Assembly: GCF_001404985.1 (NCBI RefSeq)
Contig: NZ_JRLF01000010.1
Coordinates: 248,001 to 312,000, forward strand
Length of the DNA stretch: 64,000 nt
Reading direction: 5' to 3'
Source of the DNA: Flavobacterium aquidurense
GTDB lineage: Bacteria > Bacteroidota > Bacteroidia > Flavobacteriales > Flavobacteriaceae
Part shown: one piece after another, positions 1 through 7,930 of the stretch
How the letters are laid out: every line of letters begins with the position of its first letter
Position numbering within the stretch: the first letter of the stretch is position 1
Program-made: the position numbers and the translations under genes
The notes under the pieces: model-generated
What the model saw: the letters and a program-made list of their open reading frames with translations, nothing else
What the model was told of the DNA's origin: nothing
Databases searched by the model: none

Positions 1-189
1 GGTTATGACAATAACGAAAAAGATATGCACGCTATTTTCTATGCAAAAGGTCCGGCTTTTAAAATTGATAAAGAAGTAAAAACATTTCAAAATGTTTCGG
101 TTTATCCTCTAATTGTTCATATTCTAGGATTGCAAATTGACCAAGTTGACGGGAAACTGAGCGATGTAAAAAATACGCTTAGAAATTAG
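1..189 (+). CDS. Type I phosphodiesterase/nucleotide pyrophosphatase family protein, C-terminal end (partial)
   Basis: The gene enters from the left edge, so only the last 62 residues are visible, ending at TAG 187-189. They carry the GYDN...MHAIFYAKGPAF...NVSVYPLIVHILG pattern found at the C-terminus of alkaline-phosphatase-superfamily nucleotide pyrophosphatases/phosphodiesterases (ENPP-like), where the conserved His in the MH segment belongs to the metal site. The known family role is hydrolysis of phosphodiester or pyrophosphate bonds, usually outside the cytoplasm. The N-terminus, signal peptide and catalytic Thr lie outside the window. The stop codon runs directly into a repeated AT-rich sequence that is matched in inverted form at the end of the next gene. 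Confidence 0.75.
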   Translation, partial: GYDNNEKDMHAIFYAKGPAFKIDKEVKTFQNVSVYPLIVHILGLQIDQVDGKLSDVKNTLRN

Positions 190-475
190 AGAATGTGGTA
201 ATTAGAAAATGAGATAATTTGTAAAATTGAAAATAATTATTTTCAGAGACACATGATCTTACATTTATATTACAATATGAAAACATGAATAGACTCCAGC
301 TGGAGTTTTTAAATACACAAAAAAGGCTTTAGCCAAACTTAAAGTTCGGCTAAAGCCTTTTTTCATAATCTATTTTATTACTCCAGCTAAAGCTGGAGCC
401 TATTCAATATTCGATAAGAAATAGTAGACACAAAGACAAATTATCTCATTATCAAATTGCCACATTCCCTAATTA
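185..475. repeat. Nested inverted-repeat intergenic element
   Basis: This stretch is an imperfect palindrome at three levels. The outer arms at about 186-221 and 437-474 are near reverse complements and overlap the stop codons of the two convergent genes. Inside are two palindromes built on CTCCAGCT/AGCTGGAG (293-306 and 381-398). A strong hairpin (321-361) sits in the middle. No gene is visible. It resembles the REP-like repeats common between flavobacterial genes. Confidence 0.7.
321..363. terminator. Bidirectional hairpin terminator
   Basis: Arms 321-340 and 342-361 match at 19 of 20 positions around the core GGCTTTAGCC. They are flanked by an A run on one side and a T run on the other, so the hairpin could end transcripts from both convergent neighbours. 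Confidence 0.6.
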
Positions 476-1312
476 AAGCCCAGTCGAAATAGAAACTGCT
501 TTCCAGTTTTCTAAATCCCTCTGAACGCTTTCTATTTTTTGATTCGCCATATTATAAGCATCTTCTCCTAAAAACAAATGTAATGGTGGATTTTGGTCCT
601 GACTTGCTTTTATTAAAGCTTCTGCTAATTTTACAGGATCTCCTGGTTGATTTTGATTGATATCGCTCTTATGAGCACTTTCAGATTGTCTTACGGCTTT
701 ATAATCTGCAATTGGGTTTTGAGGCAATAATAAAGAGCTGTCTTTTAAGAAATCAGTTCTAAAATAACCCGGATATACTATCGTAGCGTTGATTCCGAAT
801 TCTTTTACTTCGGCAGATAAAGATTCTGTTAAACCCGCTACAGCAAATTTTGTAGAACAATAGATTCCCCAACCTGCAAAACCTCCGTGATAGCCACCAA
901 CAGACGAGATATTAAAGATGTGTCCGGATTGTTTTGCACGCATATATGGTACTGTATTCCTGATTACGTTTAATAACCCGAAAACATTTACCTCATAATT
1001 TTTTCTGGATTCAGCATCTGTTAATTCCTCTAACGCGCCTAATAAACCGTAACCTGCATTATTTACTAAAACATCAATAGTTTTAAAATGACTTACAGCG
1101 ATTTCGATAGCATTTTTAACGCTCTTTTCATCTACCAAGTCCATTTCAAGAGGAAGGAACTGTCCGGTTGCATTCCCTAATACTTTTATCAACGATTCTT
1201 CACTTCTTGAGGTTGCGGCAACTTTATAGCCTTCTGATAATAATTTTTTAGCCAATTCTAATCCAAGTCCTTTTGAAGCACCTGTGATAAACCAAACTTT
1301 GTTATTTTCCAT
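473..1312 (-). CDS. SDR family NAD(P)-dependent oxidoreductase
   Basis: A classical short-chain dehydrogenase of 279 residues, the usual family length. Visible motifs are the Rossmann nucleotide loop TGASKGLG near residues 10-17, NNAGYG near 85-90, a catalytic Ser in ISSVGG, and the YCSTK (YxxxK) catalytic pair near residues 150-154. It should catalyse NAD(P)-linked oxidation or reduction of an alcohol or carbonyl in the cytosol, but the substrate cannot be read from sequence. It lies 91 bases downstream of an AraC-family regulator on the same strand and has its own promoter-like TACCTTTG, so it is a plausible target of that regulator. Confidence 0.9.
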   Translation of the reverse strand: MENNKVWFITGASKGLGLELAKKLLSEGYKVAATSRSEESLIKVLGNATGQFLPLEMDLVDEKSVKNAIEIAVSHFKTIDVLVNNAGYGLLGALEELTDAESRKNYEVNVFGLLNVIRNTVPYMRAKQSGHIFNISSVGGYHGGFAGWGIYCSTKFAVAGLTESLSAEVKEFGINATIVYPGYFRTDFLKDSSLLLPQNPIADYKAVRQSESAHKSDINQNQPGDPVKLAEALIKASQDQNPPLHLFLGEDAYNMANQKIESVQRDLENWKAVSISTGL

Positions 1313-1343
1313 GATTTTAAATTTTTAGATTTAATTACAGGAA

Positions 1344-1351
1344 CAAAGGTA
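1344..1351 (-). promoter_or_regulatory. Promoter -7 element (TAnnTTTG) for the SDR gene
   Basis: The minus strand reads TACCTTTG, a perfect match to the Bacteroidota -7 consensus, about 31 bases before the SDR start codon. I see no clear TTG -33 box at the usual spacing. Confidence 0.5.
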
Positions 1352-1403
1352 TTGGCGAAGTGCTTCTAAAAAATTAAAGAAATCAAATCATAAGTTGCAA
1401 AAA

Positions 1404-2312
1404 TCAAACAATTTCGGTTATGCGATAGGTTTTAGGTGAAACCTGAGTATTTTTCCTGAAGAAATTGATAAAATGAGACAATTCTTCAAAGCCAAGACAA
1501 AAAGCAATTTCATTAATATTCCAATTGGTTTGTTTGAGCAAGATCATTGCTTCCTGAACAATTCTTTCGGATATAATTTGCGAAGTAGTTTTTCCGGTCG
1601 TTTCCTTTAATGCTTTATTCAAATGATTTACATGAACATTTAATTGATTTGCATACTCAGATGGCGAGCGAAAATTAATTTGCTGTGAGATAGATTCAAT
1701 TGGAAACTGGCGTTCCAGCAATTCCATAAACAAAGACGAAACTCTGATTGTAGCATTCGATTTACTGTATAATGAAGCAGTTACAGTTTGTGTTTTCAAA
1801 GCAAGATGAATAATCTCAAACACCAGATTTCGAAGTACATCATATTTAAAAGCATAATCTGAATTGATTTCATCAAACATTTTTAAATAAACTTTCTTTA
1901 AAGATTCGGCTAATTCTGCAGAAACAGGAACAATCGGATTTCCCCCGGGCTGAAACAAAGGATATTCTTTTAGATTACCAAACTGACTAAAAAAAGCATC
2001 AGTGAAAATACAAAAAAAGCCGGTTTGATTTTCATCAATATGTTCCCAACTATACGGAATTTGTGGATTTGCAAAGAATAAAGCCTGATCTTCGATTGCA
2101 ACGACTTTGTCAGCATAATGCACTTTGTTTCTACCAATGATCAAACTTATTTTATAAAAGTCTTTTCTGGTATAAGGCAAAGGATTACAAGTGCTCCCGA
2201 TATAATCATCAAGCTTAAAAACATTAAAATGACCAATTTCTTTTTTAAGATTCTCGGGCATTCCTTTTATTTTTACCGTATAAAAATCTTCGAGTGTTTC
2301 TTTCAGTTTCAT
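1404..2312 (-). CDS. AraC family transcriptional regulator
   Basis: A 302-residue protein with a cupin-like N-terminal sensing region and a C-terminal double helix-turn-helix of the AraC/XylS type. The last 100 residues (YANQLNVHVNHLNKALKETTG..., then INEIAFCLGFEELSHFINFFRKNTQVSPKTYR) show the usual second-helix pattern GFEELSHF..FRK. It probably senses a small ligand and controls nearby genes, with the downstream SDR gene the obvious candidate. The start at 2312 is supported by a TAACTTTG promoter motif ending only 4 bases upstream. Confidence 0.9.
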   Translation of the reverse strand: MKLKETLEDFYTVKIKGMPENLKKEIGHFNVFKLDDYIGSTCNPLPYTRKDFYKISLIIGRNKVHYADKVVAIEDQALFFANPQIPYSWEHIDENQTGFFCIFTDAFFSQFGNLKEYPLFQPGGNPIVPVSAELAESLKKVYLKMFDEINSDYAFKYDVLRNLVFEIIHLALKTQTVTASLYSKSNATIRVSSLFMELLERQFPIESISQQINFRSPSEYANQLNVHVNHLNKALKETTGKTTSQIISERIVQEAMILLKQTNWNINEIAFCLGFEELSHFINFFRKNTQVSPKTYRITEIV

Positions 2313-2316
2313 TTGA

Positions 2317-2345
2317 CAAAGTTACAAAAATCAAACAAATTACAA
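2317..2345 (-). promoter_or_regulatory. Promoter of the araC-type gene
   Basis: The minus strand carries TAACTTTG (2317-2324) and a TTG at 2343-2345, 18 bases apart, as in Bacteroidota -7/-33 promoters. The -7 box ends 4 bases before ATG, so the transcript may be leaderless. Confidence 0.6.
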
Positions 2346-2352
2346 ATGTGTC

Positions 2353-2485
2353 AATTAGAGAATGTGCCAATTTGATAATTATAACGAAACAAACCCGACA
2401 GGTTTAACGAATTTAAAAATTATAGATAATAAATATTCGCAATGTATAGCATTCTCTAATTATCAAATTGGCACATTCTCTAATT
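2353..2485. repeat. Inverted repeat pair (29-bp perfect arms)
   Basis: Bases 2353-2381 and 2457-2485 are perfect reverse complements (core AGAATGTGCCAATTTG). The right arm overlaps the stop codon of the SulP gene. The sequence family is the same as the outer arms at 186-221 and 437-474 and the tail at 7455-7488. Confidence 0.8.
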
Positions 2486-4013
2486 AAGAAACCACCTTAT
2501 AAGTAGGATCTTCGATTACGTTTACTTTTATAACTGCTTCGGCATTTTTAAGCAATGTAATACAATCCGGGCTTAAATACTGGAGTTCAATTACTTTATT
2601 GACCTGATTGTATTTTTTAGTTAAATTATTTAGTGCTTCTATTGCAGACATATCAGCGACACGACTTTCTTTAAAATCGATAATCACATGATCCGGATCG
2701 TTTGCAACATCAAACTTTTCGATAAAAGCAGCGATCGAACCAAAAAATAACGGTCCGTAAATCTGGTAATGCTTCACTCCTGCTTCATCAATAAAATGTC
2801 GTGCACGGATTCTTTTGGCGCTTTCCCAGGCAAATACAAGTGCCGAAATAATAACACCTATCAAAACTGCCAGTGCCAGATTATGCAATACAATTGTAAT
2901 GACAGCGACTAAAATACCCACAAAAATATCATGTTTAGGCATTTTATTGATAACCTGGAAACTTGCCCATTCAAAAGTAGTAATAGCGACCATCATCATA
3001 ACGCCAACTAGTGCTGCCATTGGCAATTTTCCTATTACCGGAGCACCAAAAAGAATGATCAGTAAAATCGTCAGCGCAGCAATAATTCCAGATAGTCTTG
3101 CTCTTGAACCTGCAGAAAGATTTACTAAAGTCTGGGCGATCATTGGGCAGCCACCCATCCCGAAAAAGAAACCGTTTAAAATATTAGAACTTCCTTGTGC
3201 GATACATTCACGATTGCTGTTTCCGCGGGTTCCAGTAATTTCATCGACTAAATTCAGCGTAAGCAAACCTTCTGTTAAACCAACTGCAGCAACAATTACA
3301 GAATATGGAAATATAAGTTTGAAGGTCTCAAAAGAAATTGGGATATTAGGAATATGAAAAGGTGGAAATCCGCCTTGAACTGATGCAATATCTTCAACCG
3401 TTTTAGTATCAATATTAAAGACTAGTACGATTGCAAACACAACCATAATCGCTACTAATGAAGCCGGAACTGCTTTTGTAATTTTAGGAAAAAGTAAAAC
3501 TATACCAATCGTTAATGCGACCAAACCAAGCATGATATACAAAGGCGTGCCTTGCAGCCATGATACTTGTCCGTTTACAATGGTTTTAAATTGCTCCAGC
3601 TGTGACATAAAAATAACGACAGCTAATCCGTTTACAAAACCAAACATTACGGGTTGTGGTACCAGCCTTATAAATTTTCCCAGTTTAAAAAGACCAATAC
3701 AAATTTGGACTACGCCGCCAAGTGCAACTGCTGCAAAAACGTATTCTATGCCGTGAGATTTCATCAAGGCAATCAAAACGATAACGGTTGCTCCTGCTCC
3801 TCCGGAAATCATTCCGGGTCTTCCGCCAAAAATAGCCGTAACCAATCCGGCAATAAAAGCGGCATATAAACCAACCAAAGGCGGAAATCCGGCCAAAATA
3901 GCAAATGATAATGATTCCGGAATCATCGTCATGGCAACGGTTAAACCGGCTAAAATTTCATTTTTGTAATTGACTTTCTGAGTAAAATCGAAGAGTTGCA
4001 ATGCTTTTTTCAT
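2484..4013 (-). CDS. SulP family inorganic anion transporter
   Basis: A 509-residue polytopic inner-membrane protein. The N-terminal region has the SulP signature IPESLSFAILAGFPPLVGLYAAF (residues about 32-54) and many hydrophobic segments. Residues from about 415 form a STAS domain containing VIIDFKESRVADMSAIEAL. SulP proteins move sulfate, bicarbonate or other anions, usually with Na+ or H+, and the STAS domain is regulatory. Specificity is not readable here, and no sulfate-assimilation or carbonic-anhydrase gene is adjacent to decide it. A TACATTTG promoter motif lies 6 bases before the start. Confidence 0.9.
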   Translation of the reverse strand: MKKALQLFDFTQKVNYKNEILAGLTVAMTMIPESLSFAILAGFPPLVGLYAAFIAGLVTAIFGGRPGMISGGAGATVIVLIALMKSHGIEYVFAAVALGGVVQICIGLFKLGKFIRLVPQPVMFGFVNGLAVVIFMSQLEQFKTIVNGQVSWLQGTPLYIMLGLVALTIGIVLLFPKITKAVPASLVAIMVVFAIVLVFNIDTKTVEDIASVQGGFPPFHIPNIPISFETFKLIFPYSVIVAAVGLTEGLLTLNLVDEITGTRGNSNRECIAQGSSNILNGFFFGMGGCPMIAQTLVNLSAGSRARLSGIIAALTILLIILFGAPVIGKLPMAALVGVMMMVAITTFEWASFQVINKMPKHDIFVGILVAVITIVLHNLALAVLIGVIISALVFAWESAKRIRARHFIDEAGVKHYQIYGPLFFGSIAAFIEKFDVANDPDHVIIDFKESRVADMSAIEALNNLTKKYNQVNKVIELQYLSPDCITLLKNAEAVIKVNVIEDPTYKVVS

Positions 4014-4019
4014 AGATCA

Positions 4020-4027
4020 CAAATGTA
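4020..4027 (-). promoter_or_regulatory. Promoter -7 element for the SulP gene
   Basis: The minus strand reads TACATTTG, ending 6 bases before ATG, which again predicts a very short or absent leader. No clear -33 TTG is seen at the normal distance. Confidence 0.45.
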
Positions 4028-4218
4028 GAAAATAATGCTCAAAAAGAGTATCATCCTTTTCAAATCTAAAAAAGCATTACGAAACAATAAAGCACTTAAA
4101 CAATTAGCTGAATTGTTCTAAAAGCAAAAGAAAAAGCGAAAAAATAAAACTTGTCATATCCTGATTATTAAGAAGAAAATATCACACAAAACTATTTATA
4201 AAATAATATAATTAACTG

Positions 4219-4237
4219 CGTATTTATACCTGTTTTT
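4219..4237 (+). other. 19-bp motif shared with 15829-15847, in a 352-bp gene-free stretch
   Basis: CGTATTTATACCTGTTTTT occurs here and as its exact reverse complement at 15829-15847. A related TATTTATACCAG stands at about 5679-5690 before the LytS gene. The core GTAT-AA-ATAC is palindromic. The rest of 4014-4365 holds only a small CTCCTAAAGGAG palindrome (about 4311-4322) and no gene that I can support. Confidence 0.4.
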
Positions 4238-4365
4238 TATCTCTTTTAATGTGTCACCTCTATTAGGCTTAAACCTTAATTATGTTCTTGTTTTTTTTAA
4301 AACATTACACTCCTAAAGGAGTTTTCAAACCCTGAAGATCTTTATAAAAACAAAATAATAAAAAA

Positions 4366-4578
4366 TCAATCTAACCGAATACAAGTATATCCAAGACAAT
4401 TTACATAATCGACAATATTATCACATTGCGGTTCAACGGCTTCGATACGTAATATTTTATCGCAATCTTCGAGATCAAAATTAATTTTATAATCCGGAAA
4501 ATGGGTTTGGATTACCGCTATAACATAATTTTTGTCTGATTCTTTCTGGACATTTGTTTTAAAAACCTCAACAACCAT
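4366..4578 (-). CDS. Small conserved-looking protein, heavy-metal-associated-like fold
   Basis: A 70-residue soluble protein without a signal peptide. Its pattern of strands and helices (VVEVFKTNV, AVIQTHFPDYKINFDLEDCDKILRIEA, IVDYVNCLGYTCIRL) resembles the ferredoxin-like fold of HMA domains, but there is no CxxC metal motif. Three cysteines are present. It starts 27 bases after the outer-membrane protein gene and is probably cotranscribed with it. Function unknown; the fold is an inference. Confidence 0.6.
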   Translation of the reverse strand: MVVEVFKTNVQKESDKNYVIAVIQTHFPDYKINFDLEDCDKILRIEAVEPQCDNIVDYVNCLGYTCIRLD

Positions 4579-4605
4579 AACTATTTATTTAATATTAGCT
4601 ACTAA

Positions 4606-5595
4606 TTATTTTCGCTGAAAAAGATTATAAGATATTCCTACCCTAACATATCCTTGTGCATCTTCTTTATGATCATACACATAACGATTGGTACGTTCTC
4701 CTTTTTCAGTAATACGTGTACTTAGAACATTGTTGACACCGGCTTTTACAAATGCAATGATTTTTGGCGTAAAGCAATATTCGTAGGTGATGCCGGATTT
4801 TAATTCCAGCTGATTCAGCTCATAAACGCCACTTAAATTTGAGGTGTTTAAATTTAAGTAAAAACTTTCAGAATTTAACTCTGTTCCAAGGGAAATTCTT
4901 CCGTTTTCTAACAATTCCCTTCTGAATAAAAGACGCTGCGGCAAAATAAAATCCATATCCCATTTTGAATCCTTAAACTTATGATTCATAGAAAAAAGGG
5001 GCGTTACAGGAATAATCGACGACGGATCCAGCAATGCCAGGGCTCCAACGGTAATTGTTGTACTCGGCGTTCTTTTAAGCACTATAATTGCAGAGACAAA
5101 TCCTTTTAATCGTTGTAAATCATCTTCATTTCCGTCTACACTTACTGTTGCGTTGTAGATTACCGGTTTTTTAAAAAGCGATGTCATATAAGTTGCACTC
5201 ACGGCTCCTGCCCAATAATGATAATCCTTCATGTCCCTGGCATAGGTTTGTGCGCTGCTATAATTATAAATATCGCCAAAACTATAACTCTCGTATTTAT
5301 ATCGAAGAGAAGTTGTTATAACAAACTTTTTAGAACCGGAAGCATAAAAAGGCAAATTAAAAGCTGCTTTAAATCTATTATGGCTTTCGATTCGGCCTTT
5401 TTCAAAATTGTTGCCAAATAAATCCGAGTTGTAATTTGAAGGTCCCAGTTGTTCATATTGTACATCAAAAGTTCTTGTCGTAGGGAATTTATCAACTATT
5501 GCTTTTCCAAGGGTTTTCATACCCGGTTCTTTTTCCTGCGCCATGGTTTGCAAAGACGTAAATACAACGATTAACGAAATAATTTTAGATTTCAT
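4606..5595 (-). CDS. Outer-membrane beta-barrel-like protein (DUF6268-like)
   Basis: A 329-residue protein with a signal peptide ending ...LQTMAQ. The body has alternating polar/hydrophobic strands and ends in an aromatic-rich strand (VGISYNLFQRK), as expected for an outer-membrane beta-barrel. I recognise the general look of the DUF6268 family but cannot confirm it without a search. It is divergent from a LytS/LytTR two-component pair and followed by a 70-residue partner, so it may be the target of that system. Substrate unknown. Confidence 0.65.
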   Translation of the reverse strand: MKSKIISLIVVFTSLQTMAQEKEPGMKTLGKAIVDKFPTTRTFDVQYEQLGPSNYNSDLFGNNFEKGRIESHNRFKAAFNLPFYASGSKKFVITTSLRYKYESYSFGDIYNYSSAQTYARDMKDYHYWAGAVSATYMTSLFKKPVIYNATVSVDGNEDDLQRLKGFVSAIIVLKRTPSTTITVGALALLDPSSIIPVTPLFSMNHKFKDSKWDMDFILPQRLLFRRELLENGRISLGTELNSESFYLNLNTSNLSGVYELNQLELKSGITYEYCFTPKIIAFVKAGVNNVLSTRITEKGERTNRYVYDHKEDAQGYVRVGISYNLFQRK

Positions 5596-5679
5596 AAACT
5601 TGAATAAATTAAGATTGTTTCTGGAATGAGCTTTAAACCGGCATCAAAAGTAATTTACAGACCCTTATTATAATAGTAT

Positions 5680-5716
5680 ATTTATACCAGTGGCGTATCA
5701 TTTATACGAATGGCGT
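5680..5716. promoter_or_regulatory. Direct-repeat operator, probable LytTR binding site
   Basis: Two 17-base copies, ATTTATACCAGTGGCGT (5680-5696) and ATTTATACGAATGGCGT (5700-5716), repeat with a 20-base period. LytTR regulators bind direct repeats about two helical turns apart. The site lies between the divergent outer-membrane protein gene and the LytS/LytTR operon, so it may control both. Confidence 0.55.
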
Positions 5717-5763
5717 TTGTATAATTTATGCTTCACAAACTGCTATAAACTATAATATTAAAG

Positions 5764-5771
5764 TATTTTTG
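5764..5771 (+). promoter_or_regulatory. Promoter -7 element for the LytS/LytTR operon
   Basis: TATTTTTG matches TAnnTTTG and ends 5 bases before the start codon at 5777. The transcript may be leaderless. The upstream direct repeat replaces any clear -33 box, which fits activator control. Confidence 0.45.
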
Positions 5772-5776
5772 TCGTT

Positions 5777-6778
5777 ATGAAGATTCTTAAAATTTATCAG
5801 AACTTTTTTCTTAGAAACCTCATTGTAAACACCTTTATAATTTTGGTTATTCTGGCCTGTGTTTATGACGAAATAAAATTAGACGGTCACGATTGGTCGT
5901 ATATCATCAGTAAAATAGCCGTTGGATATTTACCTTGCATTATCTGGGTAACGATCTTTAATATTTTTATCATTAGACCCTTTTTATTTAAAAAAAGGCT
6001 TAAAGCATTTTTTACACTCTTTGCCATTTACTGGACTTCATTTTACTTTTTCATGAATTGGTTTTTTCCACTGGTTGGTTTGGGAAATTTGAAAACGCTT
6101 CAAATATTATCGCTGATTATCAACGGAATGTTTTTCTATTTTATTCATGTTGTGATTACTAAAAAAATTATGGATGCCGATAAGGATATTATGAATTTCA
6201 AATCAGAACTTTCGTTTTTGAAACAACAGCTTAATCCGCATTTTTTATTGAATGCCATGAATAATTTATACGGAGAATCCTTATCTGATCCTGATAAATT
6301 ACCGGACAGAATCCTGAATCTTTCAGATATGCTGCGCTATCAGATTGAAGCTTCGAAGAAAGATTATGTCTATCTGGAAGAAGAAATTGCTTTTATAAAA
6401 AAATACATCGAGTACTATACTTTTCAGAACGAACGCCTTGTGGTTACACAGAATTTTGACGGTGATTTTGACACGATCGATATTCCGCCTTTGTTCTTTT
6501 TGCCTCTGGTAGAAAATGCGGTTAAATTCTCTGCCGAAACTCCGGAACCTTTTATAAATGTAGATTTAAAGGTAAAATGCAATCAATTGTCTTTTACTTT
6601 AAAAAACAATTATCTCGAATCCGGGTCGCGGCTTTCAAGCACCGGAATTGGAATCGAAAACCTAAAAAGACGCCTCGAAGTTTACGGTTTACGACATGAG
6701 CTAAACTGCAAAAAAGAAAAGAATATCTTTATCGTAAAACTAAAAATATGGCAATTACCTACCGCTGTCTTATCATAG
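5777..6778 (+). CDS. LytS-type sensor histidine kinase (His_kinase family)
   Basis: A 333-residue membrane kinase with four hydrophobic segments in residues 1-130. The LytS-type core follows: LKQQLNPHFLLNAMNNL with the phospho-acceptor His, then a degenerate ATPase region with the N box PLVENAVKFS and a GIGIENLKRRL glycine box. It should autophosphorylate and pass phosphate to the LytTR regulator whose gene overlaps its end by 31 bases. The N-terminal membrane segments are presumably the sensor, with no extracellular domain. Confidence 0.9.
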   Translation: MKILKIYQNFFLRNLIVNTFIILVILACVYDEIKLDGHDWSYIISKIAVGYLPCIIWVTIFNIFIIRPFLFKKRLKAFFTLFAIYWTSFYFFMNWFFPLVGLGNLKTLQILSLIINGMFFYFIHVVITKKIMDADKDIMNFKSELSFLKQQLNPHFLLNAMNNLYGESLSDPDKLPDRILNLSDMLRYQIEASKKDYVYLEEEIAFIKKYIEYYTFQNERLVVTQNFDGDFDTIDIPPLFFLPLVENAVKFSAETPEPFINVDLKVKCNQLSFTLKNNYLESGSRLSSTGIGIENLKRRLEVYGLRHELNCKKEKNIFIVKLKIWQLPTAVLS

Positions 6779-7461
6779 ACGATGAATCGCCGGCACATAA
6801 GGCGCTTGCATCGCATATCTCTAAATTTGACGATCTGGAACATTCCGGAAGTGCTTTTAGCGGAATGGAAGCGGTAAAAATGCTCAACGAAAACACATAC
6901 GATATTATTTTTCTGGATATTAATATGCCCGTTATTTCCGGAGTAGAATTAATGGAATTGCAACCCAAAAGACCGCTCACGATTGTAACAACCGCTTATT
7001 CTGATTTTGCTCTTTCGGCGTATCAAAACGATGCGATCGATTATTTACTAAAACCTATTTCGTTCGAGAAATTCACTAAAGCAATCGAAAAAGCTAAGAT
7101 TTACTTTTCAGGTAATACTGCAAAAAAAGAAACCGCTACAAATGAAAAAGTCCTCTCGCATCGCGTAAACGGACAAATGACAGAAACCCCACTATCAGAT
7201 ATTATTTATATCGAAAGTCTGGGTAATTACATGAAACTCTACAGCACTAAACTAAAATCGCCCATTATTATTTACGGTTCGCTTTCGAGCATTTCTGCAG
7301 AAATTGATAGTACGAATTTTATTCAGGTTCATCGATCTTTTATTGTAAACATTACTAAAATTACAGCCGTAACGTTTAAATCGCTTACGATGTTTAATGG
7401 AGAGATTATTCCTGTGGGAAGGAAATATCAGATTTTATTGGATAATCTGCAAATTAGATAA
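6748..7461 (+). CDS. LytTR family response regulator
   Basis: A 237-residue two-domain protein. The N-terminal receiver has DDE near the start, the phospho-acceptor Asp in IIFLDINMPV and the conserved Lys in LLKPI. The C-terminal LytTR DNA-binding domain (about 140-237) contains IIYIESLGNYMKLY and FIQVHRSFIVNI, which match the family signature. It overlaps the kinase gene, so the two are translationally coupled. The direct repeat at 5680-5716 is a plausible binding site. Its stop codon runs into the same repeat family seen at 186-221 and 2353-2485. Confidence 0.92.
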   Translation: MAITYRCLIIDDESPAHKALASHISKFDDLEHSGSAFSGMEAVKMLNENTYDIIFLDINMPVISGVELMELQPKRPLTIVTTAYSDFALSAYQNDAIDYLLKPISFEKFTKAIEKAKIYFSGNTAKKETATNEKVLSHRVNGQMTETPLSDIIYIESLGNYMKLYSTKLKSPIIIYGSLSSISAEIDSTNFIQVHRSFIVNITKITAVTFKSLTMFNGEIIPVGRKYQILLDNLQIR

Positions 7462-7539
7462 TTTGTCAATTAGAAAATTAGATAATTGAAAAGTTCAACT
7501 TTTATGGTTGCTTTTTTGTTTCTAGTAAAAACCTTTAAA

Positions 7540-7772
7540 ATAGGCTGAAAGCCTGCAAGCAATAGTGTAGTGCATCGCACTACGAACTAAATTAACGGTA
7601 AATATTGCCCTGAAAGGGCAAAAGCAATTAAGCAACATTTAGTAAATACACACAATCTAGCTATAATAAAACTTGAGATTAGGCTCACTCCCTTTCAGGG
7701 CTTAAAACAACAATTGTTTTCATTCATGGCGCTCTGCACCATGCTATTGCTAAAAGCTCTTTCAGAGCGGGT
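7540..7772. repeat. Cluster of REP-like palindromes
   Basis: The gene-free stretch 7462-7930 holds at least five short palindromes: AGGCTGAAAGCCT (7542-7554), GTAGTGCATCGCACTAC (7567-7583), TTGCCCTGAAAGGGCAA (7605-7621), CCCTTTCAGGG (7690-7700) and GCTCTTTCAGAGC (about 7757-7769). Four of them share a CTGAAAG core. No coding sequence is visible. Confidence 0.7.
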
Positions 7773-7879
7773 TTTTAAATACTTATGATTGCAAATATGG
7801 GCTATCGTTTTTTATAGAATGCGATAAAATCTCTAAAGTATTCTATTAAATTTCAATTATTCGATATTATAAAAATGAA

Positions 7880-7907
7880 AAAAGAGACTTCTCACAAAGT
7901 CTCTTTT
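7880..7907 (-). terminator. Terminator of the XRE regulator gene
   Basis: An 11-bp perfect stem AAAAGAGACTT/AAGTCTCTTTT with a 6-base loop. It is followed on the minus strand by a T-rich tract, 23 bases after the stop codon. Confidence 0.7.
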
Positions 7908-7930
7908 CTAAATATATCTTTTCAAAAAAA

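Noticed and set aside
2815..3357. Plus-strand open frame of 180 codons
   Set aside because: It lies wholly inside the SulP gene on the opposite strand and its composition is that of an antisense shadow.
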